The position numbers and the translations under genes are program-made. Below, in pieces: positions 25,816-35,095 of a stretch of 64,000 nt of DNA; within the stretch, counting starts at the first letter, position 1; the number at the start of each line of letters is the position of its first letter. Under the pieces are notes generated by a model. That model was given only the letters and a program-made list of their open reading frames with translations. It was not told the origin of the DNA and made no database searches. The stretch is from an uncultured Clostridia bacterium (GTDB lineage Bacteria > Bacillota > Clostridia > Oscillospirales > Ruminococcaceae): positions 1 to 64,000 of the forward strand of contig CAMCOD010000006.1 of NCBI GenBank assembly GCA_945876435.1. Reading direction: 5' to 3'.

Positions 25816-25850
25816 CACAAAAAAGGCCGAAGGCCACAAAGGCCTTCGGC
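25816..25850 (-). terminator. Terminator of the 3D-domain protein gene
   Basis: GCCGAAGGCC pairs with GGCCTTCGGC around a 5-nt loop, followed by T6 on the minus strand. Confidence 0.88.
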
Positions 25851-25862
25851 AAAAAAATATTT

Positions 25863-26909
25863 TTAATCCAGAATATAGATATTGACCAGCTGACGGCCGT
25901 TTAAGCAGCTTTCTATATAGGTATCATAATAAAGGTCTACGTCAACGGCGCCTTGGACCAATCCGGTTCCGGTATCAGCGGCAATGGCATATCCATAAAC
26001 AAAGCTGCCATCCGCACTGGCGATATACAGACGAGTGCCGTAAGGGATCTCATCAGCCCGAACCGCCACATATCCGGCGGAGAGCTTTTGGCCGCTGGCG
26101 CCCCGAACATTGCTGCGCCGCATATTGTAGCCGGTAGCAACCTGGTCGGTAAGTACCCGGCTGTAGGAAAGGGGAACACCGTTGGCGTCGGTTTCAACAT
26201 CAAAATCCAGAGGAGAGACAGGAACATTGGCGCCAACCAAAAGTTTCTGTGTCACCGGGGCTTTTGTTACCGCTTCGCCCACCAGTTCTTCTTCCTCCAC
26301 TTGTCCGTCCACAGTGCGCTGCATGTAGGAAAGGACTTTGGTACCGTCAGAACCAGACTGCAATGTAATGGTTCGTCCATTTTGAAGCAAAGGACTGGGC
26401 TTGGTTTCCACTTCGTAAGGAATCACGATTTCCTCGCTGCGGGTTACATAATCCACCCGCTGCAGAACGATCTCTTCATTTTCTTCCAGTGTTTTTTCAG
26501 GGTCCGGGGTCAGCAGGTCATTGCTGTCATATTCAATGTCCAGCTGGCTCAAAACATCCTGAACGGTGCCATGGGTAACATACAGGGTTTGTGTATGGTT
26601 GTCCGCGGTAACAGTGACAGGGAAGGAGCGGGTGATATTGATCTCACCGTAGCCGCCCTCAATGCCGGTAAAGCGAACCACATCGGTAGATAGGGTAACG
26701 ATGCCGTTTTCCTCCAGCAAGGTGTAAGGATCTTGTTCAGTGGTGCGGAGCATGAGGGTTTTCCCTTCGTCATTGATACAAATGGTGTTGATAAGCGATG
26801 CCATGCTGATCATCATTACTGCCATTGCAGTAAAGAGGAAGCTTGCAGCGAAAGCGCGGCTTGTCAGGAAGCGCCATGCTGTCAGCAGCTTATGATACAA
26901 GTTGTGCAT
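25863..26909 (-). CDS. YabE-like cell-wall protein (DUF348, G5, 3D domains)
   Basis: A 348-residue membrane-anchored cell-wall protein. A transmembrane segment at about 20-41 precedes a DUF348 ubiquitin-like domain (about 48-115), a G5 domain (about 140-230) and a C-terminal 3D domain with the conserved aspartates in AADTG and VDVDLYY (about 265-345). The 3D domain is the double-psi barrel of lytic transglycosylases related to MltA and resuscitation-promoting factors, so peptidoglycan cleavage is likely. AAGGAG precedes ATG 26909; the longer frame upstream lacks support. No c-di-AMP (ydaO) riboswitch, common before such genes, was found. Confidence 0.85.
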   Translation of the reverse strand: MHNLYHKLLTAWRFLTSRAFAASFLFTAMAVMMISMASLINTICINDEGKTLMLRTTEQDPYTLLEENGIVTLSTDVVRFTGIEGGYGEINITRSFPVTVTADNHTQTLYVTHGTVQDVLSQLDIEYDSNDLLTPDPEKTLEENEEIVLQRVDYVTRSEEIVIPYEVETKPSPLLQNGRTITLQSGSDGTKVLSYMQRTVDGQVEEEELVGEAVTKAPVTQKLLVGANVPVSPLDFDVETDANGVPLSYSRVLTDQVATGYNMRRSNVRGASGQKLSAGYVAVRADEIPYGTRLYIASADGSFVYGYAIAADTGTGLVQGAVDVDLYYDTYIESCLNGRQLVNIYILD

Positions 26910-27127
26910 AACTTTCTCCTTTTTGTAGCGATTTGCATGCTGAGAGACCATGCAACCATATTCTACTGGGGTTGTAGTCATTATATTCATTGAGGATGAA
27001 GGTGTCAAGCGGGAGTAAAAATGGCGTAAACAGGCGATTTTTAAGGGATACCCTCTGATTTTCCGTAAAATTTTGTGCAAATCACTGATTGAAAATTGAG
27101 TAGTAAAAAACCTTTTATCCAAAGTCG
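26910..27127. other. Intergenic region upstream of the 3D-domain gene
   Basis: AT-rich, with no convincing gene. I saw no riboswitch core and no clear promoter hexamer pair. Confidence 0.4.
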
Positions 27128-27168
27128 CCAAAAAAAGCCAATCTGCCGCCGATTGGCAGATTGGCTAA
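27128..27168 (-). terminator. Terminator of the HAD phosphatase gene
   Basis: AGCCAATCTGCC pairs with GGCAGATTGGCT around 7 nt, followed on the minus strand by T6. Confidence 0.88.
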
Positions 27169-27243
27169 AATATTTGAAATGCATTAAGCTTTATTTGAGC
27201 AAAAAAACAATAAATGAGACCTTCTCCCACGAGCAGGAAAAAG

Positions 27244-27897
27244 TTACAGAAGATCCAATATAGCAAGAGGCTGGGAAACGATATAGGTTGCGTGGTGAGC
27301 GCGAAGCTCTGCTTCATCCCGGAAGCCCCAGAGAACACCCACCGTATCAATACCGGCGTTTCGTCCGGTATCCATATCAACATTGGTATCTCCAACGTAG
27401 AGACAATCCGCGGCGCTCAGGTTCAGTTTCTGAAGGATGTGTTGAACGCCGGTTTGATCCGGTTTTGGAGGGATCTGGGCGGTTTGTCCCTGTATAACGG
27501 TAAATACATCGGGGCCAAAGAAGGTATGTACCACGTCCAGCGTCATGGGATGAGGCTTGTTGGAAAGGACCGCCGTTCGAACACCCCGGTCAGACAGTTC
27601 CCGCAGAAGCTCCGGGATCCCGGCAAAAGGAGCAACATTATGTGTGCAGGTTTCTGAAAAAATATCCATGTACTGCTTTAGTGCTTCGGGCAGGGAACAT
27701 TCTGGATGGGGATCTCCTGCCGCGGTTAAAAGACGAAGAACCAACGTTTTTGCTCCATCACCGGCAAAATAGCGGTAGGCATCCACCGGCTGAGGCTTAT
27801 AGTCGCGGAGCGCCAGAAGCCGGTTGCCCGCCTCCGCAATAGAACCGACCGTATCCGTCAGCGTACCATCCAAATCAAAGATCACAGCTTGTTTCAT
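27244..27897 (-). CDS. HAD family hydrolase, phosphoglycolate phosphatase-like
   Basis: A 217-residue HAD phosphatase with a C1-type cap. Motif I DLDGTLTDT (8-16) supplies the nucleophile and acid/base aspartates, motif II is in LSNKPH, motif III the Lys in PPKPDQT, and motif IV GDTNVDMDTG. It most resembles Gph/PpaX-type phosphatases acting on 2-phosphoglycolate or pyrophosphate; substrate is not settled by sequence. It is monocistronic with its own terminator. Confidence 0.85.
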   Translation of the reverse strand: MKQAVIFDLDGTLTDTVGSIAEAGNRLLALRDYKPQPVDAYRYFAGDGAKTLVLRLLTAAGDPHPECSLPEALKQYMDIFSETCTHNVAPFAGIPELLRELSDRGVRTAVLSNKPHPMTLDVVHTFFGPDVFTVIQGQTAQIPPKPDQTGVQHILQKLNLSAADCLYVGDTNVDMDTGRNAGIDTVGVLWGFRDEAELRAHHATYIVSQPLAILDLL

Positions 27898-28138
27898 CCA
27901 AAAATCACCGTACTTTCTTCTGGTTTTATGTTATTTTAAAGGTAAAGGATTATGCTTTGAGGCAAGCGGTGGGAAAGACCGACTGCCCAGCAGATATTAT
28001 AGCACTTTGCGTTCCAATGTAAAGAGCATAGCTGAAACATGAGTTACATTTATTATGGATTTTAGCAGAAAAAAACGGTCGAATGGAAGGAAAAAGTAGA
28101 GGGATAGCCTTCTAACGGTATCAATTTTGTAACTTTTC
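27898..28138. other. Divergent intergenic region
   Basis: Between the HAD gene and the M23 promoter. I see no gene, riboswitch or strong hairpin here. Confidence 0.4.
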
Positions 28139-28167
28139 TTGCCATTAGGGCTTGAAATCAGTATAAT
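28139..28167 (+). promoter_or_regulatory. Promoter of the M23 peptidase gene
   Basis: TTGCCA and a perfect TATAAT with a 17-nt spacer, about 90 nt before the gene. Confidence 0.75.
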
Positions 28168-28260
28168 ATGACCATAAGGGTCTTAGTATGCCCTTGTATA
28201 ACTTGTGCATTTGACCGGAAAACTGGTTCCGGAAATTCGGAAAGAAAGGTGAGGATGCCC

Positions 28261-29997
28261 ATGGATCGCAACCAGACAGAACAGGATCAGCAGACTGTCA
28301 ACAGCGAACATAAACGAAATCTGGAAGAATTAAAACTGGTAATTTACAATACGTTATATTATATTGGCAGCAAAGTTATCCGATACAGCAAACATGCTGC
28401 AAAACGAATCAAAAGAGCGTCAAATCAGTGCTACTGGTTTGCAAAGCGCAATATCGTATGCTTCGGCGATTTTGTTGTTGAAAAGAAAAGGGAAATGGTA
28501 AACCATAGCTGGGTTTATCCTTTCCATAATTTGATCAATAACTGGAAAAATGATATTTCCAATCTGAAAAAAGCCTGTGCCGCCCGCAATATGGAGGCTT
28601 TTAAGGATGCTCTGTTTGATACGCTGCGCACCTTTAAATTTGTGGGCCATGTTGTCAATTACCTGCTTCCGGTGGCTGGATGTATCGCTTTTGCGCTGAC
28701 CTTCCAGCACTATGACAGTTTGACCTTTGCCCTCAGTGTGGAATACAACGGGGAACAAATTGGTTATATCCGCAACGAGTCCGAGTTCTTTACCGCTGAA
28801 AAACATGTTCAGGACCGTATTGTCAGTGGGGATTATGAATTCCCAGACGATTATATCCCGCAGTACACCCTGCAGGTTGTGGATGAAGACCAGCTTTCTA
28901 CCGTAGACGAGCTGACCGACCGCATCATTGAGATTTCCGGTAATGAAATTCAGGAGGCCTCCGGCCTTTATGTTGACGGAAAATTCATCGGTGCTACCAC
29001 GGACGGGGAAGGGCTGATCCTTGCGCTCAAGGATATGTTGGATGAAACGAGAGAAACAGCCGGAGAGGACGCGAAAGTAAGCTTTGTTCAGAATGTTAAA
29101 GTGGATAAAGCTTTGTATCCGGTGTCCTCCATTGTGGATCTCTCCAATATTTCTGCGGAACTGACCAAAGAGGTCGCCGCAGCCAGAACCTATATCATTA
29201 AACCGGGCGATACGCCCTATGATATTGCCAATGAGTATGATGTTCCTTTGGATACGCTCCTGCGCAACAATGAGGAAGTCGTAAAACGCTTCCTTCCTGG
29301 CGATTCCCTGCTGATCCAGTCGGCGGTTCCGCTGCTGGAACAGAAGGTGGTCCAGACTGTTACCGAGGAGAATACCTTGAACTTCAAAACAGAACAGGTC
29401 CTCAATAACAACTTCGAAAAAGGCTACACCAAGATCAAACAAAATGGTCAGACCGGTGTAGAGGAAGTTGTTTATGAAGTTACCTATGTGGACGGCTTTG
29501 AAGTGGAACGTACGGTTGTTGAGCGGAATGTGGTCAAAGAACCGGTGAATGCGGTTTTGGAAGTGGGTACGCTGATGCCTGCCCAGTATCTGAACAATGT
29601 TTCGGGCGGCAACGTAGGCGGCTTTATCTGGCCGGTTGACGGCGGTTATATCTCTTGCCCGATTTGGGGCTACTACGGTCATACCGGTACCGATATTGCG
29701 GCAAAAGCCGGTACGGCAGTCCGGGCCTCCGCAGCAGGTACGGTTATCTACTCCGGCTGGCAGCGTGGTTACGGTTATGTTGTCATTATCGACCACGGCA
29801 GCGGCGTCCGTACCCTGTACGGTCATAACAGCGCGCTCCATGTAGTGGTTGGTCAGTATGTCCAGCAGGGCCAGCTGATTTCCTCTGTGGGCAGTACCGG
29901 TAATTCTACCGGCAACCACTGTCACTTTGAGATCATTATCAACGGCTCCTATAAGGATGCCCGCCAGTATATCGGCTATACCTATCCGGGACGCTAA
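28261..29997 (+). CDS. Membrane-anchored M23 peptidase with LysM and G5 domains
   Basis: A 578-residue cell-wall hydrolase. A basic cytoplasmic N-terminus of about 120 residues leads to a transmembrane helix (about 125-147), a long extracellular spacer, a LysM domain (about 307-352, YIIKPGDTPYDIANEYDV), a G5 domain (about 358-437) and an M23 metallopeptidase (about 465-560). The zinc ligands are in GHTGTD and HCHFE. It should bind peptidoglycan and cut peptide cross-links. ATG 28255 (six bases earlier) is an equal start candidate. The long charged cytoplasmic tail is unusual for this family. Confidence 0.9.
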   Translation: MDRNQTEQDQQTVNSEHKRNLEELKLVIYNTLYYIGSKVIRYSKHAAKRIKRASNQCYWFAKRNIVCFGDFVVEKKREMVNHSWVYPFHNLINNWKNDISNLKKACAARNMEAFKDALFDTLRTFKFVGHVVNYLLPVAGCIAFALTFQHYDSLTFALSVEYNGEQIGYIRNESEFFTAEKHVQDRIVSGDYEFPDDYIPQYTLQVVDEDQLSTVDELTDRIIEISGNEIQEASGLYVDGKFIGATTDGEGLILALKDMLDETRETAGEDAKVSFVQNVKVDKALYPVSSIVDLSNISAELTKEVAAARTYIIKPGDTPYDIANEYDVPLDTLLRNNEEVVKRFLPGDSLLIQSAVPLLEQKVVQTVTEENTLNFKTEQVLNNNFEKGYTKIKQNGQTGVEEVVYEVTYVDGFEVERTVVERNVVKEPVNAVLEVGTLMPAQYLNNVSGGNVGGFIWPVDGGYISCPIWGYYGHTGTDIAAKAGTAVRASAAGTVIYSGWQRGYGYVVIIDHGSGVRTLYGHNSALHVVVGQYVQQGQLISSVGSTGNSTGNHCHFEIIINGSYKDARQYIGYTYPGR

Positions 29998-30009
29998 TCC
30001 AACACAAGC

Positions 30010-30041
30010 AAAAGGCAGAGCTTCGGCTCTGCCTTTTTTAC
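30010..30041 (+). terminator. Terminator of the M23 gene
   Basis: AAAGGCAGAGC pairs with GCTCTGCCTTT around a UUCG tetraloop, with T6. Confidence 0.93.
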
Positions 30042-30081
30042 ATGAAGAATTGTAACTTTTTTGTGTGAGGGCACTTATGGA

Positions 30082-30110
30082 TTGTACGGAAGGCCATTTT
30101 TCACTATAAT
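30082..30110 (+). promoter_or_regulatory. Promoter of the ABC/FtsX exporter
   Basis: TTGTAC and TATAAT with a 17-nt spacer, 39 nt before the ATPase gene. Confidence 0.75.
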
Positions 30111-30148
30111 AAAATTATATCCTGTTTAGGGAGGTTCAAACCAATACA

Positions 30149-30850
30149 ATGAGTTATGTGGAACTGAAAGAGGTATATAAACGCTATCAAATGGGGGAAG
30201 TAACCATCACTGCCTCCAATGGCGTGAATTTTGAAATTGAAAAAGGGGAATTCGCCGTGATCGTGGGTTCTTCCGGTGCAGGAAAAACCACGATTTTGAA
30301 TATTCTGGGCGGTATGGATAGCTGTGACGAAGGAACCATTCTGGTGGACGGCAGGGATATCAGCCGATATAGCGCCAAACAACTGACGGAATACCGCCGC
30401 CATGACATCGGTTTTGTGTTCCAGTTCTATAATCTGGTGCCCAATTTGACCGCCGAGGAAAATGTGGAGCTGGCGGCGCAGATTTGCAAGGATCCAATGG
30501 ACGCGGTTGAGGTATTGAAGCAGGTTGGTCTGGGGGAACGTCTGAATAACTTCCCGGCGCAGCTTTCCGGCGGTGAGCAGCAGCGGGTTTCCATTGCCAG
30601 AGCCCTGGCAAAGCGTCCGAAGCTGCTTCTGTGTGATGAGCCTACCGGCGCGCTGGATTACAATACCGGCAAACAGATCCTGAAGCTGCTGCAGGACACC
30701 TGCCGCAGGGACAAGATGACGGTTGTGCTGATTACGCATAATCAGGCCATTACACCCATGGCAGATCGGGTGATCCGGATGAAAAACAGCAGGGTGGAAG
30801 AGATGCGCACCAATCCAAATCCGATACCGGTAGAAGAGATCGAGTGGTGA
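30149..30850 (+). CDS. ABC transporter ATPase, MacB/LolD type
   Basis: A 233-residue ATPase with Walker [10 protein letters not shown], signature LSGGEQQR, Walker [13 protein letters not shown] and the switch His in LITHNQ. The [13 protein letters not shown]-loop region is typical of ATPases that pair with FtsX-type permeases in antibiotic resistance and cell-envelope systems. GGGAGG lies 14 nt before the ATG, longer than usual. The permease starts 4 nt after its stop. Confidence 0.92.
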   Translation: MSYVELKEVYKRYQMGEVTITASNGVNFEIEKGEFAVIVGSSGAGKTTILNILGGMDSCDEGTILVDGRDISRYSAKQLTEYRRHDIGFVFQFYNLVPNLTAEENVELAAQICKDPMDAVEVLKQVGLGERLNNFPAQLSGGEQQRVSIARALAKRPKLLLCDEPTGALDYNTGKQILKLLQDTCRRDKMTVVLITHNQAITPMADRVIRMKNSRVEEMRTNPNPIPVEEIEW

Positions 30851-30854
30851 TGGT

Positions 30855-33800
30855 ATGAAAAAAGCTTTGATTACGGAGGCCTTTCGTTCTATCTGGAAGA
30901 CACGCAGCCGTTTCCTCTCAATTTTGGCCATTGTGGCGGTAGGCTCCGGCTTCTTCGCTGGAATTAAAGCCTGTACACCGGATATGATGATGACCACGAA
31001 AGAATACTTTAAGGAATATAATTTATCTGATTTCCATTTAGTATCAACCTATGGATTCGATGAAAACGATTTGCAGGCTTTGGAGGACCTGAAAGGGGTT
31101 TCCGCCGTGATGCCTGCCTATTCGGCGGAGGTTTTCGCTGATGTGGCAAGCAGCCCGGATACCATTGTAAAGGTTTACTCTCTGCCTCTGAATGAGGAAG
31201 AAACGGACTCCGCCTGTATGAACCGTCCGGTGCTGAAGGAGGGACGTCTGCCGGAGAAAAAGGGCGAGTGTTTGGTGGAGAAAACCAAAAATACACCAGT
31301 GGAATTCGCTCTGGGCCAAACCATCTGCTTCCGGACTGCTGAGGATGCGGAAATGGAGGATATGCTGGACTGCGATGAATATACCGTAGTTGGCGTTGTG
31401 GAGTCCCCCTACTATCTCAATACTGATCGAGGCAGCAGCAGCATCGGTGATGGCGTCGTGGATACTTTTGTGATGATCCCGGAAGAGCATTTTACCTATG
31501 AGGTTTACACAGATGTCCATCTGCTTGTGGATAAACAGGAAGATCTGTCTCCCTTTGACGATGAATATGAGGATCTGATCAAAAATGACCGTGTTCGTTT
31601 GGAAGCTGTGGCGGAGGAACGTACCGTTGCCCGTTACAATGAGATCATGGACGAAGCGAACGAGGAGCTGGAGGATGCCAAGAAGGAGTTGGCCGATGGC
31701 ATCGAGACGCAACAGCGGGAGCTGGCCGATGCCAGACAGAAGATCGCCGACGCGGAACAGAAGCTGAGGGATGCGGAACAAGAGTATCAGGATGGCCTGG
31801 AAACTTTTCAGAAAGAGATCGCCGACGGCGAACAGGAGCTGAAAGACGCCGAGGAAAAGCTGAAAAAAGGCGAAAAAGAAATCGAAGAGGGCTGGGATGA
31901 GCTTTATGACGGCTGGGATGAGTACTATGCTGGTTTAGAGGAATTTGAAGCCGGTCAGGAGGCCTTTGAAAGCCAGAAAGTGGAAGCAGAAACCACGCTG
32001 GCTGCTTATGAGCAGCAGGCGGAGGAGCTGCGGCAGCAGATTTCGCAGACAGAAGCAGTCATCGCTTATCTCAATGCACAGCTTGCCCAGGAAGGTTTAA
32101 GCCAGGAGCAGATCGCGGAGCTTCAGGGACAGCTTGCTCAAGCGGAGTCGGGGCTCTCCCAGATGCAGGAAGGTCTGTCTCAACTGGAAGCTGGTATTTC
32201 CCAGGGCAGAGAGCAACTGGCCGCGGCAGAGAAAGAGCTTATGGCTGCGCAACGGCAGCTGGAGGAAGCCCGCAGTCAGCTGAAAAAAGGCGAGCGGGAG
32301 TTGGAAAAAGGAGAAAAAGAGCTGGAGGAAGGTCGGCAAGAGCTTGCGGATGGCTGGGAAGAATTCTATGAGGAAAAAGCCAAGGCGGAGCAGGAGCTTT
32401 ACGATGCCCGCTTAAAAATTGATGATGGCAAAGCGGAGCTGGAACAGGCCAAAATTGATTTGGCAGAAGGCGAGGAGGAAAGCAACAGGGAAATCGCCGA
32501 TGCCAAAGAGAAAATTGCCGATGCGGAGAAGGAACTTTCTGAACTGGAAATGCCGGAATGGTATATCTGGGACCGGGAAGACTTTGGTGGTTACGCCTCC
32601 TTCCGGGACGATATGATGAAGGTGGACGCCATTGCCGCTGTATTCCCTGTATTCTTTATCTTAGTGGCCGCTCTGGTTTGCCTGACCACCATGAGCCGAA
32701 TGGTGGAGGAGGAGCGCACCCAGATCGGTACCATGAAAGCCTTGGGCTATGGCAAGGGCGCCATTGTGTCCAAGTATCTGATCTATGCGGTCAGCGCCAG
32801 CCTTTTGGGCAGTATTTTGGGCTTGAGCGTAGGATTCCAGCTCTTCCCGCAAATTATCATCGGCGTTTACCGTACTATGTATACCATACCAGACCCGATG
32901 ACACCATTCCGTTGGGATTATGCCCTTATCTGCACAGCGGCAGCTGTTTTCTGTACAGCGGCGGCGGCATGGCTTTCCTGCCGGAAGGAACTGCAGTCCT
33001 GCCCCGCCCAACTGATGCGCCCGAAAGCGCCAAAAGCGGGCAAACGAGTGCTGCTGGAGCGGATCCCCTGGCTGTGGCGGCGTTTCAGCTTTACCTATAA
33101 GGTGACGCTTCGGAATGTGTTTCGCTATAAGCGGCGGGCATTTATGACTATTATTGGTGTAGCGGGCTGCACCGCTCTCATGGTGGCGGGCTTCGGCATT
33201 AAACACGCCATTGGCGCTATTGTGACCCGTCAGTATGGGGAGATCTTCTGTTACGATGGCATCGTGGCTCTGGATGATGGCTCCATCCAGGAAAAAGAGG
33301 AGCTTTATGACCAAATTCTGGCCAATGAGCGAATTGAGGATGCTTTGATGGCTGTACAGGACACAATCTCCGTATCCAACGGAACAAAGGAGCTGGAAGC
33401 TTACCTGGTTGTTCCTGAAAGCACAGAGACTTTGGAGGATTATATTGTTCTTCGGGAGCGAATCAGCCATGAACCTTTGCTTTTGGAGGAAGGAAAACTG
33501 ATCGTTAACGAGAAATTGGCAAAGGTGATGGGTTGGTCAGTGGGAGATCGTGTCACTCTCAGTGATGAAGAACTGGGCGGAGAAGCACTTATTGGTGGCA
33601 TTACGGAAAATTATACCCTCAACTATGTTTATATGTTGTCATCCACCTACGAAGCTGTTTTTGGACAAAAAGCGGACTTTAACACCGTACTCTTTGATAT
33701 GAGCGATCCATCACAGGAGAGCCAGTTGTCCAAAGAGCTGCTGCAAAGTGAAAGCATATTGGGAATTTCCTACGCCAGCGCCGGAAATGAACGCTTTATG

Positions 33801-34217
33801 GATATGGTAAACAGTTTGGATATCATTGTTTGGGTCTTGATTGCTTCCGCAGGCTTGCTGGCAGTTATCGTTCTCTACAATCTGGCCAATATCAACATCA
33901 ATGAGCGGGTCAGGGAACTGGCTACCATTAAGGTGCTGGGCTTTTACGACCAGGAGGTTTCCGCTTATATTTACCGGGAGAATAACATTTCCACTGGTTT
34001 GGGTATCCTATTGGGGCTGATACTGGGGACGATACTGGAGCAGTTCGCTTTGATGGTGGTTGAGGCGGAGAATCTGATGTTCGCACCGGATATGCCCCTC
34101 ACCGTATTTCTTTATTCCGCGGTTCTCACAGTGATCTTTGCGCTGCTGATCAATCTTATCATTCATTTCAAACTGAAAAAAATCAATATGGTAGAATCCA
34201 TGAAATCCGTAGAATAA
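30855..34217 (+). CDS. Large FtsX-type ABC permease with long coiled coil
   Basis: A 1120-residue permease. The first half has an N-terminal helix (about 17-38), an extracytoplasmic domain (about 40-245), then a very long, highly charged heptad-rich coiled coil (about 250-580) with repeated ADG/ELADG and KKGEKE-like segments, and a three-helix FtsX domain (about 590-720). A second FtsX unit fills 750-1120 with its own ectodomain. The ATPase is the gene before it. Such mechanotransmission exporters act on membrane-active antibiotics, lipoproteins or cell-wall enzymes. The coiled coil, some 330 residues, could reach through the cell wall. Confidence 0.87.
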   Translation: MKKALITEAFRSIWKTRSRFLSILAIVAVGSGFFAGIKACTPDMMMTTKEYFKEYNLSDFHLVSTYGFDENDLQALEDLKGVSAVMPAYSAEVFADVASSPDTIVKVYSLPLNEEETDSACMNRPVLKEGRLPEKKGECLVEKTKNTPVEFALGQTICFRTAEDAEMEDMLDCDEYTVVGVVESPYYLNTDRGSSSIGDGVVDTFVMIPEEHFTYEVYTDVHLLVDKQEDLSPFDDEYEDLIKNDRVRLEAVAEERTVARYNEIMDEANEELEDAKKELADGIETQQRELADARQKIADAEQKLRDAEQEYQDGLETFQKEIADGEQELKDAEEKLKKGEKEIEEGWDELYDGWDEYYAGLEEFEAGQEAFESQKVEAETTLAAYEQQAEELRQQISQTEAVIAYLNAQLAQEGLSQEQIAELQGQLAQAESGLSQMQEGLSQLEAGISQGREQLAAAEKELMAAQRQLEEARSQLKKGERELEKGEKELEEGRQELADGWEEFYEEKAKAEQELYDARLKIDDGKAELEQAKIDLAEGEEESNREIADAKEKIADAEKELSELEMPEWYIWDREDFGGYASFRDDMMKVDAIAAVFPVFFILVAALVCLTTMSRMVEEERTQIGTMKALGYGKGAIVSKYLIYAVSASLLGSILGLSVGFQLFPQIIIGVYRTMYTIPDPMTPFRWDYALICTAAAVFCTAAAAWLSCRKELQSCPAQLMRPKAPKAGKRVLLERIPWLWRRFSFTYKVTLRNVFRYKRRAFMTIIGVAGCTALMVAGFGIKHAIGAIVTRQYGEIFCYDGIVALDDGSIQEKEELYDQILANERIEDALMAVQDTISVSNGTKELEAYLVVPESTETLEDYIVLRERISHEPLLLEEGKLIVNEKLAKVMGWSVGDRVTLSDEELGGEALIGGITENYTLNYVYMLSSTYEAVFGQKADFNTVLFDMSDPSQESQLSKELLQSESILGISYASAGNERFMDMVNSLDIIVWVLIASAGLLAVIVLYNLANININERVRELATIKVLGFYDQEVSAYIYRENNISTGLGILLGLILGTILEQFALMVVEAENLMFAPDMPLTVFLYSAVLTVIFALLINLIIHFKLKKINMVESMKSVE

Positions 34218-34231
34218 ATATGAAAAAACCC

Positions 34232-34262
34232 TTGACCTTGACGGAGCGTCATGGTTTATTCT
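34232..34262 (+). promoter_or_regulatory. MerR-type promoter with operator dyad
   Basis: TTGACC and TATTCT are separated by 19 nt, the overlong spacer characteristic of MerR-activated promoters. The dyad ACCTTGACG-GAG-CGTCATGGT (34235-34255, 8 of 9 positions match) fills the spacer. It should drive the regulator gene itself, so autoregulation is likely. Confidence 0.8.
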
Positions 34263-34280
34263 GATGCTGGAGGGGATAAG

Positions 34281-35045
34281 ATGGACTACAAAGTGAAAGA
34301 ACTGGCAGAGTTATCGGGCGTCAGCCCCCGGACTTTACGCTACTACGACCAAATCGGCCTGTTGAAACCGGAAAAAAACCGGGAAAACGGCTATCGCCTA
34401 TATCAGTCCAAGCAGGTAGACCGTTTGCAGCAGATCCTGTTCTATCGGCGTCTGGGCCTAAGTCTGGAGAACATCAAAGAGATTTTGGACGCACCGGATT
34501 TTGACCGCCAACGCTCGCTGGAGAAGCATCTTTCCGCCTTATTACAGCAACAAGAGGAGCTGGGACTGCTGATTAAAAACGTAAAACAGACCCTGCGCTC
34601 TTTGAAAGGAGAAATCATTATGTCCGACAAGGAAAAATTTGAAGGTTTTAAGCGGGAATTGATTCAGCAGAACAATGACCGTTACGGTCAGGAGGTAGCG
34701 GATCGCTACGGCAGAGAGGCTTTGGAGGAATCCAACCGAAAAGTGGCCGGAATGAGTCCGGAACAGTGGCAGAAGCAACAGGACCTGTCGGAGGAGATCC
34801 TCCAGCTGCTGGCACAGGCCATGGAAGACGGAGACCCTTCCTGTGACACTGCCCAGAAAGCGGCAGACCTGCATCGCCAATGGCTGTGTATGTTTTGGAA
34901 GGATGGATTGTATTCCAAACAGGCCCATCGGGGCATGGGGGATATGTATGTGGCAGATCCCCGTTTTACCGATTACTACGACAGCCGTCTGGGCCAAGGA
35001 AGCGCCCGTTTTCTGCGGGACGCCATTGAGATTTATACCAAATAA
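34281..35045 (+). CDS. TipA-like MerR family regulator
   Basis: A 254-residue MerR activator. The winged helix (VKELAELSGVSPRTLRYYDQ, residues 4-23) is followed by a dimerisation helix and a C-terminal TipAS-like domain (about 140-254, EQWQKQQDLSEE, WLCMFW), the fold that in Streptomyces TipAL binds thiopeptide antibiotics. ATG 34281 has GGAGGGG upstream; a start at 34251 would lie inside the promoter. It sits directly after an ABC/FtsX exporter, so it may sense a peptide drug and control the pump, though the MerR operator seen lies downstream of the pump genes. Confidence 0.88.
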   Translation: MDYKVKELAELSGVSPRTLRYYDQIGLLKPEKNRENGYRLYQSKQVDRLQQILFYRRLGLSLENIKEILDAPDFDRQRSLEKHLSALLQQQEELGLLIKNVKQTLRSLKGEIIMSDKEKFEGFKRELIQQNNDRYGQEVADRYGREALEESNRKVAGMSPEQWQKQQDLSEEILQLLAQAMEDGDPSCDTAQKAADLHRQWLCMFWKDGLYSKQAHRGMGDMYVADPRFTDYYDSRLGQGSARFLRDAIEIYTK

Positions 35046-35047
35046 GA

Positions 35048-35087
35048 AAAAAGAACGGCAGCATACGCTGCCGTTCTTTTTCTTTTT
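35048..35087. terminator. Bidirectional terminator
   Basis: AAGAACGGCAGC pairs with GCTGCCGTTCTT around ATAC, with T runs on both strands. Confidence 0.93.
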
Positions 35088-35095
35088 TGTTTGTA

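Noticed and set aside
27898..28260. c-di-AMP (ydaO) riboswitch before the LysM/M23 gene
   Set aside because: The conserved core was sought here and before the 3D-domain gene and not found.
28420..29925. Long open frame opposite the M23 peptidase gene
   Set aside because: The plus-strand product has clear LysM, G5 and M23 domains; the opposite frame has none.
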